From assembly GCA_947474995.1 (NCBI GenBank), contig CANJNJ010000002.1, forward strand, positions 1 through 64,000: a stretch of 64,000 nucleotides of DNA, in the 5' to 3' direction. Below the pieces are notes generated by a model. The model searched no databases, had not been told where the DNA came from, and saw only the letters and a program-made list of their open reading frames with translations. Within the stretch, counting starts at the first letter, position 1. Each line of letters opens with the position of its first letter. Source of the stretch: Opitutaceae bacterium. GTDB lineage: Bacteria > Verrucomicrobiota > Verrucomicrobiia > Opitutales > Opitutaceae. The translations under genes were made by a program, and so were the position numbers. Shown piece after piece: positions 39,130 through 48,116 of this stretch.

Positions 39130-39495
39130 GGTCGTAGTTGGGCGGGCGAAGCCCGGGAGTTCAAGACCCGCGGCAGGAGAAGACCAAGATAACGCGGTTT
39201 CGAGGCCGGGGAACTACTTTTTCTTGCTGACTTTCGGCGCCGGCGCGGCGGTCGATTTTTTCGCCTTCGCGAGGGCAGTCTGCTTCTGGTGAAAGCGTAG
39301 GTTCAGGCGCTGGTCTTTAATCGTCGGCAGGTATTTGGCTCCCATGACCATCAGGCGGTCGATAATTTCCGCGCGGGCAATCAGAATCGCCGCCCTACCT
39401 ACCGCTGGATTGCGGACGACCGACCGATCCGTGCGCAAACTAACCCGAGTGCGGGTCAACGGGTTTGCGAACGCCCTGACCCCGCATGGTCGCCG

Positions 39496-39622
39496 GTCCA
39501 ATTCGAAATTACCGATTTTCAATTATCAATCTCCGCCGACGCCACCGCCACGGCGCGACCAGCCGCCTGCGCCTTCGGCCCGGATTGAAAATTGATGATG
39601 GAAAATCTGTAATCGCTAATCG
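39496..39622. repeat. ~125 bp repeat with inverted ends, copy 1
   Basis: attaccgattttcaattatcaatctccgccgac...cgcctgcgccttcggcccggattgaaaattgatg..aatctgtaatcgctaatcg; copy 2 at 41636. Confidence 0.8.
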
Positions 39623-39693
39623 GTGGTCGCCAAAATTTTTCGCGGCGCACTATTTTTGCCCGCGGCGCCCCTGAACGGAGTCAGGAGCTGAAT

Positions 39694-39767
39694 AAAGGGT
39701 CAGGCTCGAATTTTTGCCAGATCGGGTGTTCAAGAAAGCGTTGTCGAGAATTCGAGCATGACCCCTT
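39694..39767. repeat. REP/RAYT-style inverted repeat
   Basis: aagggtcaggctcgaattt ... gaattcgagcatgacccctt. Confidence 0.6.
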
Positions 39768-39918
39768 GCCCGCACCCGACCCCTTGCCCGCACCCATCAC
39801 CGCTGGCGGTGCCAAATAAAAGTTTGCATTCTGACCAGCAGGCACGCCTAGGTCTGGATTCTTCGCTCCGTTCAGAATAAGAAGTAAAAGTAGCCGCTGA
39901 CCTTTCCGGAACCTCGCC

Positions 39919-41250
39919 GTGCTGCCCGCCACCCCAAGTCTCTCTCACACGTGCGCCCGATGCGTGATGGTGGCGCTGGCATTTTTAGGCGGTGGCGCGG
40001 CGGCCCAAAGCGCGAGCGATCCGCGCAACGACTATGATATCCGCGCTCAACAGCTCGTCGCCAGTCGGGTGTTCAAGGCGGCGGTCGCGTCCTTCGAGCG
40101 CGATTTCGATCGCTTCGTCAGTGACCTGATTGCGCTGACCGAAATTCCCGCGCCACCTAATGGGGAGGAGGCCCGGGCCTACGCCTACCTCGCGTTCATG
40201 GTGGAGGCGGGATTGCATCGGGCGACGGTCGACGACTTCGGCAACGCGGTGGCCATCTGGCGCGGGGGCAGGTCGGCCCCGCTCGTCGCCGTGGGCGCCC
40301 ATCTCAACACCGTGTTCCCGGCGGGGACCAACGTGAAAGTGAAGCGGGACGGCACAACGTTGCGGGCGCCCGGGGTCGGCGACAATGCGCGCGGGCTCGC
40401 CTTTCTCCTCGCGGCCGTGCGGGCCATGCGCGCGGCGGACATTCATACGGCCACCGACATTTTGTTCATTGGCACCGTCGGCGAAGAGGGCACGGGCGAT
40501 CGGCGCGGCATGCGGTATTTCTTCACCGACAACGAGTGGCGCGCCCGGGTCGAGCGTTTCATTGCCATCGATGGCTCCGCCAACGACGTCATCATCAATG
40601 GCGCGGAGGGCAGCCTGCGTTATCGCGTCACCTTCAAGGGGGCCGGCAAACCGAGCGGCGGCGTGTCGGGCCACGCGAGTCCGGCCTTGGCCCGGCCCAT
40701 GGGCAAGGCGATCACCAATCTGGCAAAGATCCTGGGGCCGCTGCGACCGCGGGTGTCGTACAGCGTCGGCGCGCTCCCCGACCCCACGGCAGCGAATTCG
40801 AATCCGTTCGAAACGACCACGGAGGTGGAGCTGCGCTCCACCTCACCTGAGGAACTGAAAGACGCCGATGCCCAGTTCCAGCGCATCGTGCGCGAGGTCG
40901 TGGCGGACGAAAACCAGGCGCAGGCCGCGACCGGCCGCAGCATCCGTGCCGACGTCGATTTGATTGAATCACGGTCGGCCGGCGTGACCCCGGCCGACTC
41001 CCCCGTCCTCCGGCAGGTCGCCGCGACCATGAAGCAATTTGGGAAAGTGCCAGTTTGGGGGACGGGCCGCACCGATGCGAACATCCCCATCAGCCTGGGC
41101 GTCCCGGCGTTCGCGATGGCGACGCAATCGGCCGACCACGGCGGCGGGGCGCACTCGCTCGACGAATGGACCGATGTCGAAAAGAAAGCCGCGGTGAAGG
41201 ACTTCGCGCTGGCGTTGGCCATCCTGCTGACCGTGGTCGACCACCAGTGA
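39919..41250 (+). CDS. Exported M20-type peptidase
   Basis: VAVGAHLNTVFPAGTNVKVKRDG..APGVGDNARGLAFLLAAVRAM..GTVGEEGTGDRRGMRYF..GRTDANIPISLGVPAFAM..GGGAHSLDEW. Confidence 0.88.
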   Translation: MLPATPSLSHTCARCVMVALAFLGGGAAAQSASDPRNDYDIRAQQLVASRVFKAAVASFERDFDRFVSDLIALTEIPAPPNGEEARAYAYLAFMVEAGLHRATVDDFGNAVAIWRGGRSAPLVAVGAHLNTVFPAGTNVKVKRDGTTLRAPGVGDNARGLAFLLAAVRAMRAADIHTATDILFIGTVGEEGTGDRRGMRYFFTDNEWRARVERFIAIDGSANDVIINGAEGSLRYRVTFKGAGKPSGGVSGHASPALARPMGKAITNLAKILGPLRPRVSYSVGALPDPTAANSNPFETTTEVELRSTSPEELKDADAQFQRIVREVVADENQAQAATGRSIRADVDLIESRSAGVTPADSPVLRQVAATMKQFGKVPVWGTGRTDANIPISLGVPAFAMATQSADHGGGAHSLDEWTDVEKKAAVKDFALALAILLTVVDHQ

Positions 41251-41497
41251 GGAACCGGCGGTGATGACCGCGATTTTCAATTACAGATTTTCAATTACAG
41301 ATTTTCAATTGCCAATTTTCCATCTTGTCCGGCCGCGCCGTGGCGGGGTCGCCGGCGGGATGGCTGCGCGCAGCGCTTTGGAGTACGGCGGCCTGACGCC
41401 GCTTTTGGCGACGAGCTCCAGCTCGTCGCCATGGCGGAGCGGCGCCGGATCGCCGCACTCCAAAGGAAACCCTTCGGGGCCCTGAATGGGACGACGC

Positions 41498-41650
41498 ATG
41501 ACGACGTCCGTTCCTCGTGCGATATCTTTTGTGGATGGGTTCAATCTCTACCACTCCATCGAGTGCGCCCAGAGGGCGGCGCCCCACGTCGCTCACAAGC
41601 CTAGCCTGCAACAGGCTGACTCCGTCCAGCTGGCCGTCCAATTCCAGATT
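41498..41650 (+). pseudogene. Truncated NYN-domain (PIN-like) protein, N-terminus only
   Basis: MTTSVPRAISFVDGFNLYHSIECAQRAAPHVAH; xxFVDGFNLYHS is the NYN-domain start, interrupted by the repeat at 41636. Confidence 0.65.
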
Positions 41651-41770
41651 ACAGATTTTCAATTCTCAATTTTCAATCTCCGCCGACGACCCGCAACGCC
41701 GCGATGAGCCGCCTGCGCCTTCGGCCCGGATTGAAAATTGGCAATTGAGAATCTGTAATCGTTAATCGCG
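41636..41770. repeat. ~125 bp repeat with inverted ends, copy 2
   Basis: attacagattttcaattctcaattttcaatctccgccgac...cgcctgcgccttcggcccggattgaaaattggcaattgagaatctgtaatcgttaatcg. Confidence 0.8.
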
Positions 41771-41978
41771 GTCACCGCCCTTGAGCAGAAACTCCAGGGG
41801 ACCGAGCTGACGGGGACAGATTTCGGATGGTGATAACTCCCGCCCGCTTCGCTCACGACGCAGCGGCGCAGAGTTCGGACTATCCCTTCGCACAGGAGTA
41901 CAAACCGAGGACAAGCCGAGCCAGAGATTGCCTCGGCTCGACCTCGGATTGCCTCCGGTGTAATTTTGGGGGCTCGAT

Positions 41979-44093
41979 TCAGGGGGTCCCAACCGACCCC
42001 ATCGGGTTGGACTCGCTTTGAGCTTTCCGAGGATTGTTTAACATACGGGAGATATCAAAACTACCCTTGGCGAATTCGCTGGCCTCCTCGTGGTTGAACA
42101 CACCCGTTTCACCGGCGTAGTTCGCGGCCAGCCAAACCATATACATGAAGATGCGATCATCCGAGGTATTGTCCCCGCGACCCCGGCCGATCATTCCTTG
42201 ATCTCGAACGATGGCCAAGATCTCGGTTATGCTCAGGTCTTTCCCCGAGAATCCTTTAACCTCGGCCTGAAGTTTCTGTAAGAGCGTGAGAACCGGATGC
42301 GGGTTTCGGTCGTATCCCGGCAGGAAATCTAAGCGCCTCCGCATCGACTCGAAATCGAACCATTCGCTCAGCCCGTGAAGGTTAGCTCGGTCGAGAGCGT
42401 CGTAAAGTCGCTTAGCGAAGATGCCAGCGATCAGCCGCTCGCCGAAAGCGGACTCCATCTTCAGAGTTGCCGTTAGGTAGGACTCTTTGGCGGTTCGATC
42501 GTACATCCACCTTAGTCTGCTCGGGATACCCGTACTCAGGCGGGGCGTGTCCCCGCCATCGGGAGCTTGACCACCAAGCCACGTCGGTACGACCTCTTGC
42601 AGATCATCAGTCGTGAACGCCGAGGCCGTCGTATGCTGAATTTTTTGAGTCAATATACTAACCGTGATAAAACCCGCGGCACTATCCTTGCGTTCCAACT
42701 TGGAGTCTGATCGGAAAAACCTGCTGATTAAGGGTATATCCCCGAGCAACGGCACTTTTCTTGAGGCATTCTTGGATTCCGAGCCGCTATTACCGCCGAT
42801 GAATCTCGGCACTCCGTTGGTAAGCGTCTCGGTTAGTTCATACACGGTTGTATTCGTCTCGGCGGCGGAGAGCGTACCGCTTGCGACGACAACTCCAGTC
42901 TTCCCTCCGTCTTTGACGACGGCAGAGACCCGAATTTTGAGCGAAGCATTTAAGGCCTCAAGACGATCTTGGAATTGCTTTCTTTTGGCTAGGTACTCGT
43001 CGATCCGCTTAAGGTTCAAGCCTGAGAAATTTTCTTCCGCGAGCGCTTCATCCATCTTCTGGTCGATGTCGGCGTGGGCTTCGGTGAATTTATCGAACTC
43101 CAATTCCATCCTCGCATGGCGCTCCTGGAATTGGGTATCGGCCAAGACCTCGACCGACTTGATCACGACGTTCAATCCGACTTTATTGGATACAATCGTC
43201 GTCGCAAGCTGGCTCGAGTTGGCTACGGTCGGGGTATCGGTTTCGACCGAGAAAGCCTGCTGCTTCCACCCTTCAACCGTGCTGTCGGTTGTCGTGATGT
43301 CAGCGAAGAGATAACGTCGGTGTTTGTCGTTTTTCCGCATGGCATCGAAGGCGACATCGAGAGCCATGCTTGGCGTCAGGTTGCGGAGGTTGAAGATTGG
43401 TTGATCCGGCGTGAGTTTCGAAAGCAAGCTCAACTTGTCGGGGCGCACCCCGTTGGCGTTGCTGCTTCCGAAGCTTTGACTTCCTGCAAAGAGCCCAGCG
43501 AGATCGTTTTGCTCCTCCTGAGTGGCGGAGATCAGTTTGACCTGAACGAGAAGGCTGTAGGGCTTAACGTCTGCATTACTCACCATCTGGTAGAATTCCT
43601 CGAGGCGCCATTGGAAGAATTCGAAGGTAATAACGTTCGCTTTCTCTTCCAGGGAGGATTTCGGCTTCACGAGGAGGCTTTCCTCAAGTTGAAGCGGATA
43701 GCGCTGGACGTACTGCTTGAGGCGCTCCGTCACGAGGCTGGGTTGGGAAGCGACCGTGATGCTTCCACGCTCGATCGTGAAATATTTTTGTAGCGCAGCG
43801 AAACTCGGGTCCTTGAGAAAAGCGTGGATCGAGCGTCGCGCCGGGATGTAGCTCACGCATTCTCCATCACTGAGCGATGTGCGGCGCTTGAACGCTTCAA
43901 GCTCGATCGCGATGGTTGGATCGGTGAGATCCTTGTCGCCTATGAACCAGTTTTTATAGGTGACATCCCTGGTTAGGACAGGGTCGGTTTCTGCGCAAGG
44001 CTCCGGAGTATTAGGCCCTTGCGAATAAAGGGTCAGGTTTAGGGCGAGACTAAGATGGGTTATGACAAAAAGCTTTGCCGTGATTTTAGACAT
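41979..44093 (-). CDS. Large exported protein with a secretin-like motif
   Basis: Signal peptide; AVVKDGGKTGVVVASGTLSAAETNTTVYELT..RKVPLLGDIPLISRFFRSDSKLERKDSAAGFITVSIL resembles the secretin C-terminal VPxLGDIPxLxxLF signature. Confidence 0.55.
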   Translation of the reverse strand: MSKITAKLFVITHLSLALNLTLYSQGPNTPEPCAETDPVLTRDVTYKNWFIGDKDLTDPTIAIELEAFKRRTSLSDGECVSYIPARRSIHAFLKDPSFAALQKYFTIERGSITVASQPSLVTERLKQYVQRYPLQLEESLLVKPKSSLEEKANVITFEFFQWRLEEFYQMVSNADVKPYSLLVQVKLISATQEEQNDLAGLFAGSQSFGSSNANGVRPDKLSLLSKLTPDQPIFNLRNLTPSMALDVAFDAMRKNDKHRRYLFADITTTDSTVEGWKQQAFSVETDTPTVANSSQLATTIVSNKVGLNVVIKSVEVLADTQFQERHARMELEFDKFTEAHADIDQKMDEALAEENFSGLNLKRIDEYLAKRKQFQDRLEALNASLKIRVSAVVKDGGKTGVVVASGTLSAAETNTTVYELTETLTNGVPRFIGGNSGSESKNASRKVPLLGDIPLISRFFRSDSKLERKDSAAGFITVSILTQKIQHTTASAFTTDDLQEVVPTWLGGQAPDGGDTPRLSTGIPSRLRWMYDRTAKESYLTATLKMESAFGERLIAGIFAKRLYDALDRANLHGLSEWFDFESMRRRLDFLPGYDRNPHPVLTLLQKLQAEVKGFSGKDLSITEILAIVRDQGMIGRGRGDNTSDDRIFMYMVWLAANYAGETGVFNHEEASEFAKGSFDISRMLNNPRKAQSESNPMGSVGTP

Positions 44094-44260
44094 CGGTACT
44101 AATCGACGCTTTGAGCGTGAGACAGGCGGTTAATTTAGCTTCCTGATGGGAAACTTGAATTAGCGGCGGAGGGTTTATTTGATGGGTATCTGTTCCGAGA
44201 GAGAGGGTGTGGGGGGGTAATCGACCCGGGTAACGCCACACCGGACTCATGAATACCGCA

Positions 44261-45388
44261 TCACTTGCCCCGTACCGCTGTCATCAGAGCGAGATACTTG
44301 ACGCTGCCTTTTTTCTCCTCGGGCAGGTACTTCAGGTAGCCCATACTGAAATCAAATCCGTTGTCCTGAATCGGACGACCCGCGAGTTGCATCGCAACTG
44401 CCAGTTTGCCCAGTGCAACCTTTTGATCTTTCGGATGAATAGGATCTTTTGCGTCCCAATACTCAAATGGCAAAAATTTAGCTGCCTCGTATCGGGTTCC
44501 GGCCGGAAGAGTATTTCCAAGTGCGACGTTCATCACACTCCACAGGCTGGCTGCGGCGGCTTTGACAATCACGTCGTGTTGGTCTTTGAATTCATTACCA
44601 AAATATTTGCCATCACCATAGGCGCGCCATTGGTCCCCAGCAGCGTTCTTGACCTTGGCACCATTGAAATTCCCGGCGTTGTGGTAAAAATTCACCATGC
44701 CGCCCATCACGGAACTACCCATGTTGCCGACCGCAAGGCTGCCAGCATTGTTTTCCGTGTTCGCCCATACGACTAGCTTTTCGGTCAGTTCACGGTCTTC
44801 GAGCATATGGCCAAATGCAAACAGATCGGTAAAGCTATGTAGTGCGAGCGCCTCATAATGCAGTGCTTCATAAATACGCGATTTGTCGGCGGCGGCGGTC
44901 AAGGCAAGGTCGTGATTGGTCACGTAGGCTTTGAAAGCTTCGCCAGAAAAATGGGTGAGGTTAACCTTTGCCAATGCCATCATGCGTTCTTTTTCTGCGG
45001 GGTACGCTTTGAGATTTCCGTCGGTCGCAATCTGCTTGAGAGCGGGCGCACGTCCGGCAATCGCGGCGTTGTTCATCTCGGCAGTGTCCTTCACGAAGTC
45101 GCCATAGATTGCCACCAGATCACCGAATGAAAAACAGGCGACGGGCTTGAAATTGGCCACAGCACAAATCGGCTCGTCCTTTTTTCCGCCAATGCCTTTG
45201 GTCGCGGATAAGTTTGCCGCCGCAAGCAATTTTCCCGATGCGCTCGGATCCGTCTTGTTAATAAGATCGATGGCAACTTTCCAGGCCGAATCGCCAATAT
45301 CCCGGTGCTCTGGACTACCAAAAGCATGCGCTTTAGAATAGGTAAATCCAATAGCAGCGATGATATATGCAATTATTTTTATTTTCAT
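44261..45388 (-). CDS. Exported zinc-dependent phospholipase C / S1-P1-nuclease-fold-like protein
   Basis: Signal peptide ..AHAFGSPEHRDIGD; EALHYEALALHSFTDLFAFGHMLEDRELTEKLVVW; VNFYHNAGNFNGAKVKNAAGDQWRAYGDGKYF. Confidence 0.55.
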   Translation of the reverse strand: MKIKIIAYIIAAIGFTYSKAHAFGSPEHRDIGDSAWKVAIDLINKTDPSASGKLLAAANLSATKGIGGKKDEPICAVANFKPVACFSFGDLVAIYGDFVKDTAEMNNAAIAGRAPALKQIATDGNLKAYPAEKERMMALAKVNLTHFSGEAFKAYVTNHDLALTAAADKSRIYEALHYEALALHSFTDLFAFGHMLEDRELTEKLVVWANTENNAGSLAVGNMGSSVMGGMVNFYHNAGNFNGAKVKNAAGDQWRAYGDGKYFGNEFKDQHDVIVKAAAASLWSVMNVALGNTLPAGTRYEAAKFLPFEYWDAKDPIHPKDQKVALGKLAVAMQLAGRPIQDNGFDFSMGYLKYLPEEKKGSVKYLALMTAVRGK

Positions 45389-45532
45389 ATTATTGTCTGG
45401 GAAATTGATTTTCTGGGATCAGCTCCATGAGGATTTATTCGATGCTGACCTCAAGGCTTCAGCGATGTTTGGCCATCCTTGCGTCGGACGACGCATCAAC
45501 GCTGACAAGCGCCTTTGCGCACTATCTGAAAA

Positions 45533-46417
45533 TCATTCGATCACAATCGGTCCGAAGATTTGAAATGCGCCGCTCTTTTCCCAGACGCCAAAGACTGTCA
45601 CCGGACTGGACATTGCATCCATCTTGTACTCTGTCGGCAAAGCCTCCAGAGAATCGACAGTTAGCTTGGGGGTTTTTGGGACCAAAAGCACTTTTATGGC
45701 GGCACTTTGCGCGACGGAAACCGCGAATTGAGAGCAAAACATTTTGCTCCAGGCAGGCGGCCCGCCTGCGCTCGAATAGGCTTCGGCATACTGCAAGCCG
45801 TCCGCCTTGGCTTTCGGCCCAAACGTTGAATTGGTCACCATAACTTGGGCCGGTATCAAATATTTCATTCTTCCGGTAGCCCATGTTCCGGCAACCTTGG
45901 AAACTGCATCCGCAATCTCTCGGTTTTTAAGCCGAAATACGCGCCAGGTTTCGCCCTTATGGTCGGTAAAAAGATTCCAGCGGGTCACGGAAGCGGTAAG
46001 CGGCGCACCGTTGGCCTCGGCGAGGACCCCGTTACCAATATATATGGCAACATGGATAGCATTGGCATCACCTTTCGCCAAACCCTGACTGAACTTTGTC
46101 CCTTCCGATGCGACTCGTTCATTCCATTCCTTGGTGCCTGCCTTCAACACTGCCTGGCCGGCAGCGATCGCCGCTCCAAAACCGCGCATCACTACACCAT
46201 CTGAATTATTGCTGGAGTCCTTATACTTGAACAGAAAATCACCAGGCGCTAGAATTCCGCCTACATTGCCGGGATTGACCAGTACCGGCGTCGCGGTCTG
46301 CGCATAGACCGACTGCGCGGACACCAGGATGCATAAGCTAGCTACGGTTCCTACCGCGAACTTAGTAAGTATACGGTTATAATAAACACCATGACGATAT
46401 AAAATTGTGATAAACAT
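45533..46417 (-). CDS. Exported permuted NlpC/P60 (YiiX/C92-like) papain-fold protein
   Basis: APGDFLFKYKD; AIHVAIYIGNGVLAEANGAP (His motif first) then KMFCSQFAVSVAQ (Cys motif second) = permuted order. Confidence 0.6.
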   Translation of the reverse strand: MFITILYRHGVYYNRILTKFAVGTVASLCILVSAQSVYAQTATPVLVNPGNVGGILAPGDFLFKYKDSSNNSDGVVMRGFGAAIAAGQAVLKAGTKEWNERVASEGTKFSQGLAKGDANAIHVAIYIGNGVLAEANGAPLTASVTRWNLFTDHKGETWRVFRLKNREIADAVSKVAGTWATGRMKYLIPAQVMVTNSTFGPKAKADGLQYAEAYSSAGGPPAWSKMFCSQFAVSVAQSAAIKVLLVPKTPKLTVDSLEALPTEYKMDAMSSPVTVFGVWEKSGAFQIFGPIVIE

Positions 46418-47080
46418 AAGGGGTATTTTTTAAAAAGCAAAAAAGCGTTTGAGCGAGCTAATTCGTTCGTTCGCGGTTGTCCGCCTCTATTATTTTTTAG
46501 GTAACCGGTTCCTGAAGGGTTTTTAGAATCGGCAGATGCTTAAAGCGAAATGGCCGTCCAGCCGAGGCGTGGTCATATACACATGCAAAAGCCCCGCCAG
46601 CCCCCATTCCGTTCATTTTAAGCCACTTTAAGGGGGCACGGTTTCAGGATTTTCACCAAGAAGGCGGAGTGCTTGGAAACCGCGCATTGCGGAAAATGAC
46701 TTCGGGGAGGGATTGATCATAATTCTTCCCGGCCTCCGGATCGCCCCCCTCACCCCGGAGGGGGGCAACGGGGCCGTTTAGTACGTTTCGAGACGGCGCG
46801 GCTCCACCAATGGGCTCGAACTCGAAGGAAACGGGCTGGTAAGGAAAAAAAGGGACACCGGGGGGACACCTGTATTTTTATAGGGTATATTTTAACCCAT
46901 ATAATCAGACTTAACGCATTGCTGTGCAATTTAGTGAGCCCACAGGGATTGGTTGGACTTCGTCCAATCGCTTTGCGATCGGCGCTGCGCGCCGCCCCTT
47001 CTCCGTTCGCTGCGCTCACTCCGTCGAACCCGGGTTCTCATTCCGGTGGGCTGCGATCGGAGGCCCGAAGGCCTTGGAAT

Positions 47081-47156
47081 TGGTGGGCCCACAGGGATTC
47101 GAACCCTGAACCAAAGGATTATGAGTCCTCTGCTCTGACCGTTGAGCTATAGGCCC
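47081..47156 (-). tRNA. tRNA-Ile2(CAU) (or Met-like; anticodon CAU, CCA encoded)
   Basis: GGGCCTATAGCTCAACGGTCAGAGCAGAGGACTCATAATCCTTTGGTTCAGGGTTCGAATCCCTGTGGGCCCACCA folds as a cloverleaf; resembles bacterial ileX. Confidence 0.9.
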
Positions 47157-47396
47157 TAAACTCCAAAGAGTGGAACGATGTTGCTGACGGGAAATTGGTT
47201 CACAACGCCAAACCTTGTCCAACTGGACCGCAACCGTTGTTCGCCCGAAATCCAGCGTGACACGCTGAGGTCGATGCTGAAAGAGTCGAAGACCCTCAAT
47301 GCCCTCCTTCGCTCGAACCTATCTTCATGGCAACGACGGGAAACCCATCCGGTTTTGATTCGCGGTCGGCCCCGATTCTGGCCACTCCTCGCCTTG

Positions 47397-47975
47397 ATGC
47401 CTGACCTCCTCCAGCACAAGGCGGTCGAATATGTTTCCGGCGGCATGACCGCACAGGAGCGGGACAGCTTCGAAGTCCTACTCGAATTTCACGACGCGTT
47501 GCGCGCGCTGGTGGCCGACTTGCACGAGGTGGTGGGAGCGATCGCGTTGGCACAGCCGCCGCCGGTCGCGGCACCGCCGGTCGCGTTGAAGGCGCGCGTG
47601 CTCGATTCGCTCGCGACCCCCCAGGGGCCGACCGAGCCGGAGGGTTTGGTGGCGACCGATCCGTCCGGACGGATTCAGTGGGTCAACGCCGAGTTCACGG
47701 CGATGTGCGGCTATTCCCTCGGGGAACTCAAGGGGCGCAAGCCCGGCCAGGTGCTGCAGGGGCCCGACACGGATCCCGCCGCGGTGGAGCGGATCCGCGC
47801 GGCGTTGCGCGCCGGCGGCGCCTGCCGCGAGACGCTCGTGAACTACCACAAGGATGGCACCCGTTATCGCGCCGAGGTGAACATCGCGGCCATCCTGGGC
47901 GACGACGAAAAGCCCCTTTGGTTCGTCGCCCGCGAGCGAAAGCTGCGTAACGCCGACGCCATGTTCACTCGCTGA
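47397..47975 (+). CDS. PAS/LOV-like domain protein with anti-sigma-like N-terminus
   Basis: LLQHKAVEYVSGGMTAQERDSFEVLLEFHDALRALVADL; GLVATDPSGRIQWVNAEFTAMCGYSLGELKGRKPGQVLQGPDTDPAAVERIRAALRAGGACRETLVNYHKDGTRYRAEVNIAAI. Confidence 0.8.
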   Translation: MPDLLQHKAVEYVSGGMTAQERDSFEVLLEFHDALRALVADLHEVVGAIALAQPPPVAAPPVALKARVLDSLATPQGPTEPEGLVATDPSGRIQWVNAEFTAMCGYSLGELKGRKPGQVLQGPDTDPAAVERIRAALRAGGACRETLVNYHKDGTRYRAEVNIAAILGDDEKPLWFVARERKLRNADAMFTR

Positions 47976-47984
47976 GCCTCGACC

Positions 47985-48110
47985 GCTTCGAGAGAAGCGG
48001 GACTCAGTGATGGACCGAGGGACATCCCTGCTCTCTCGAGCAGGGCTACGAGAACCATCGCTTCTTCCCGTCCGGAGCAAAACGGGTTTCGCGGTTTTGG
48101 GCTGAATTGT
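47985..48110 (+). repeat. Intergenic repeat, copy 1 (inverted partner at 52632-52776)
   Basis: cgcttcgagagaagcgggactcagtgatggaccga..ccctgctctctcgagcagggctacgagaac.atcg.ttcttcccgtccggagcaaaacg.gttt.gcggttttgggc. Confidence 0.85.
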
Positions 48111-48116
48111 TACGGC

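Noticed and set aside
46740-46930. Possible IS/RAYT end (gggacaccggggggacacctgtattttt)
   Set aside because: Only one short motif, no transposase and no second end identified; insufficient support.
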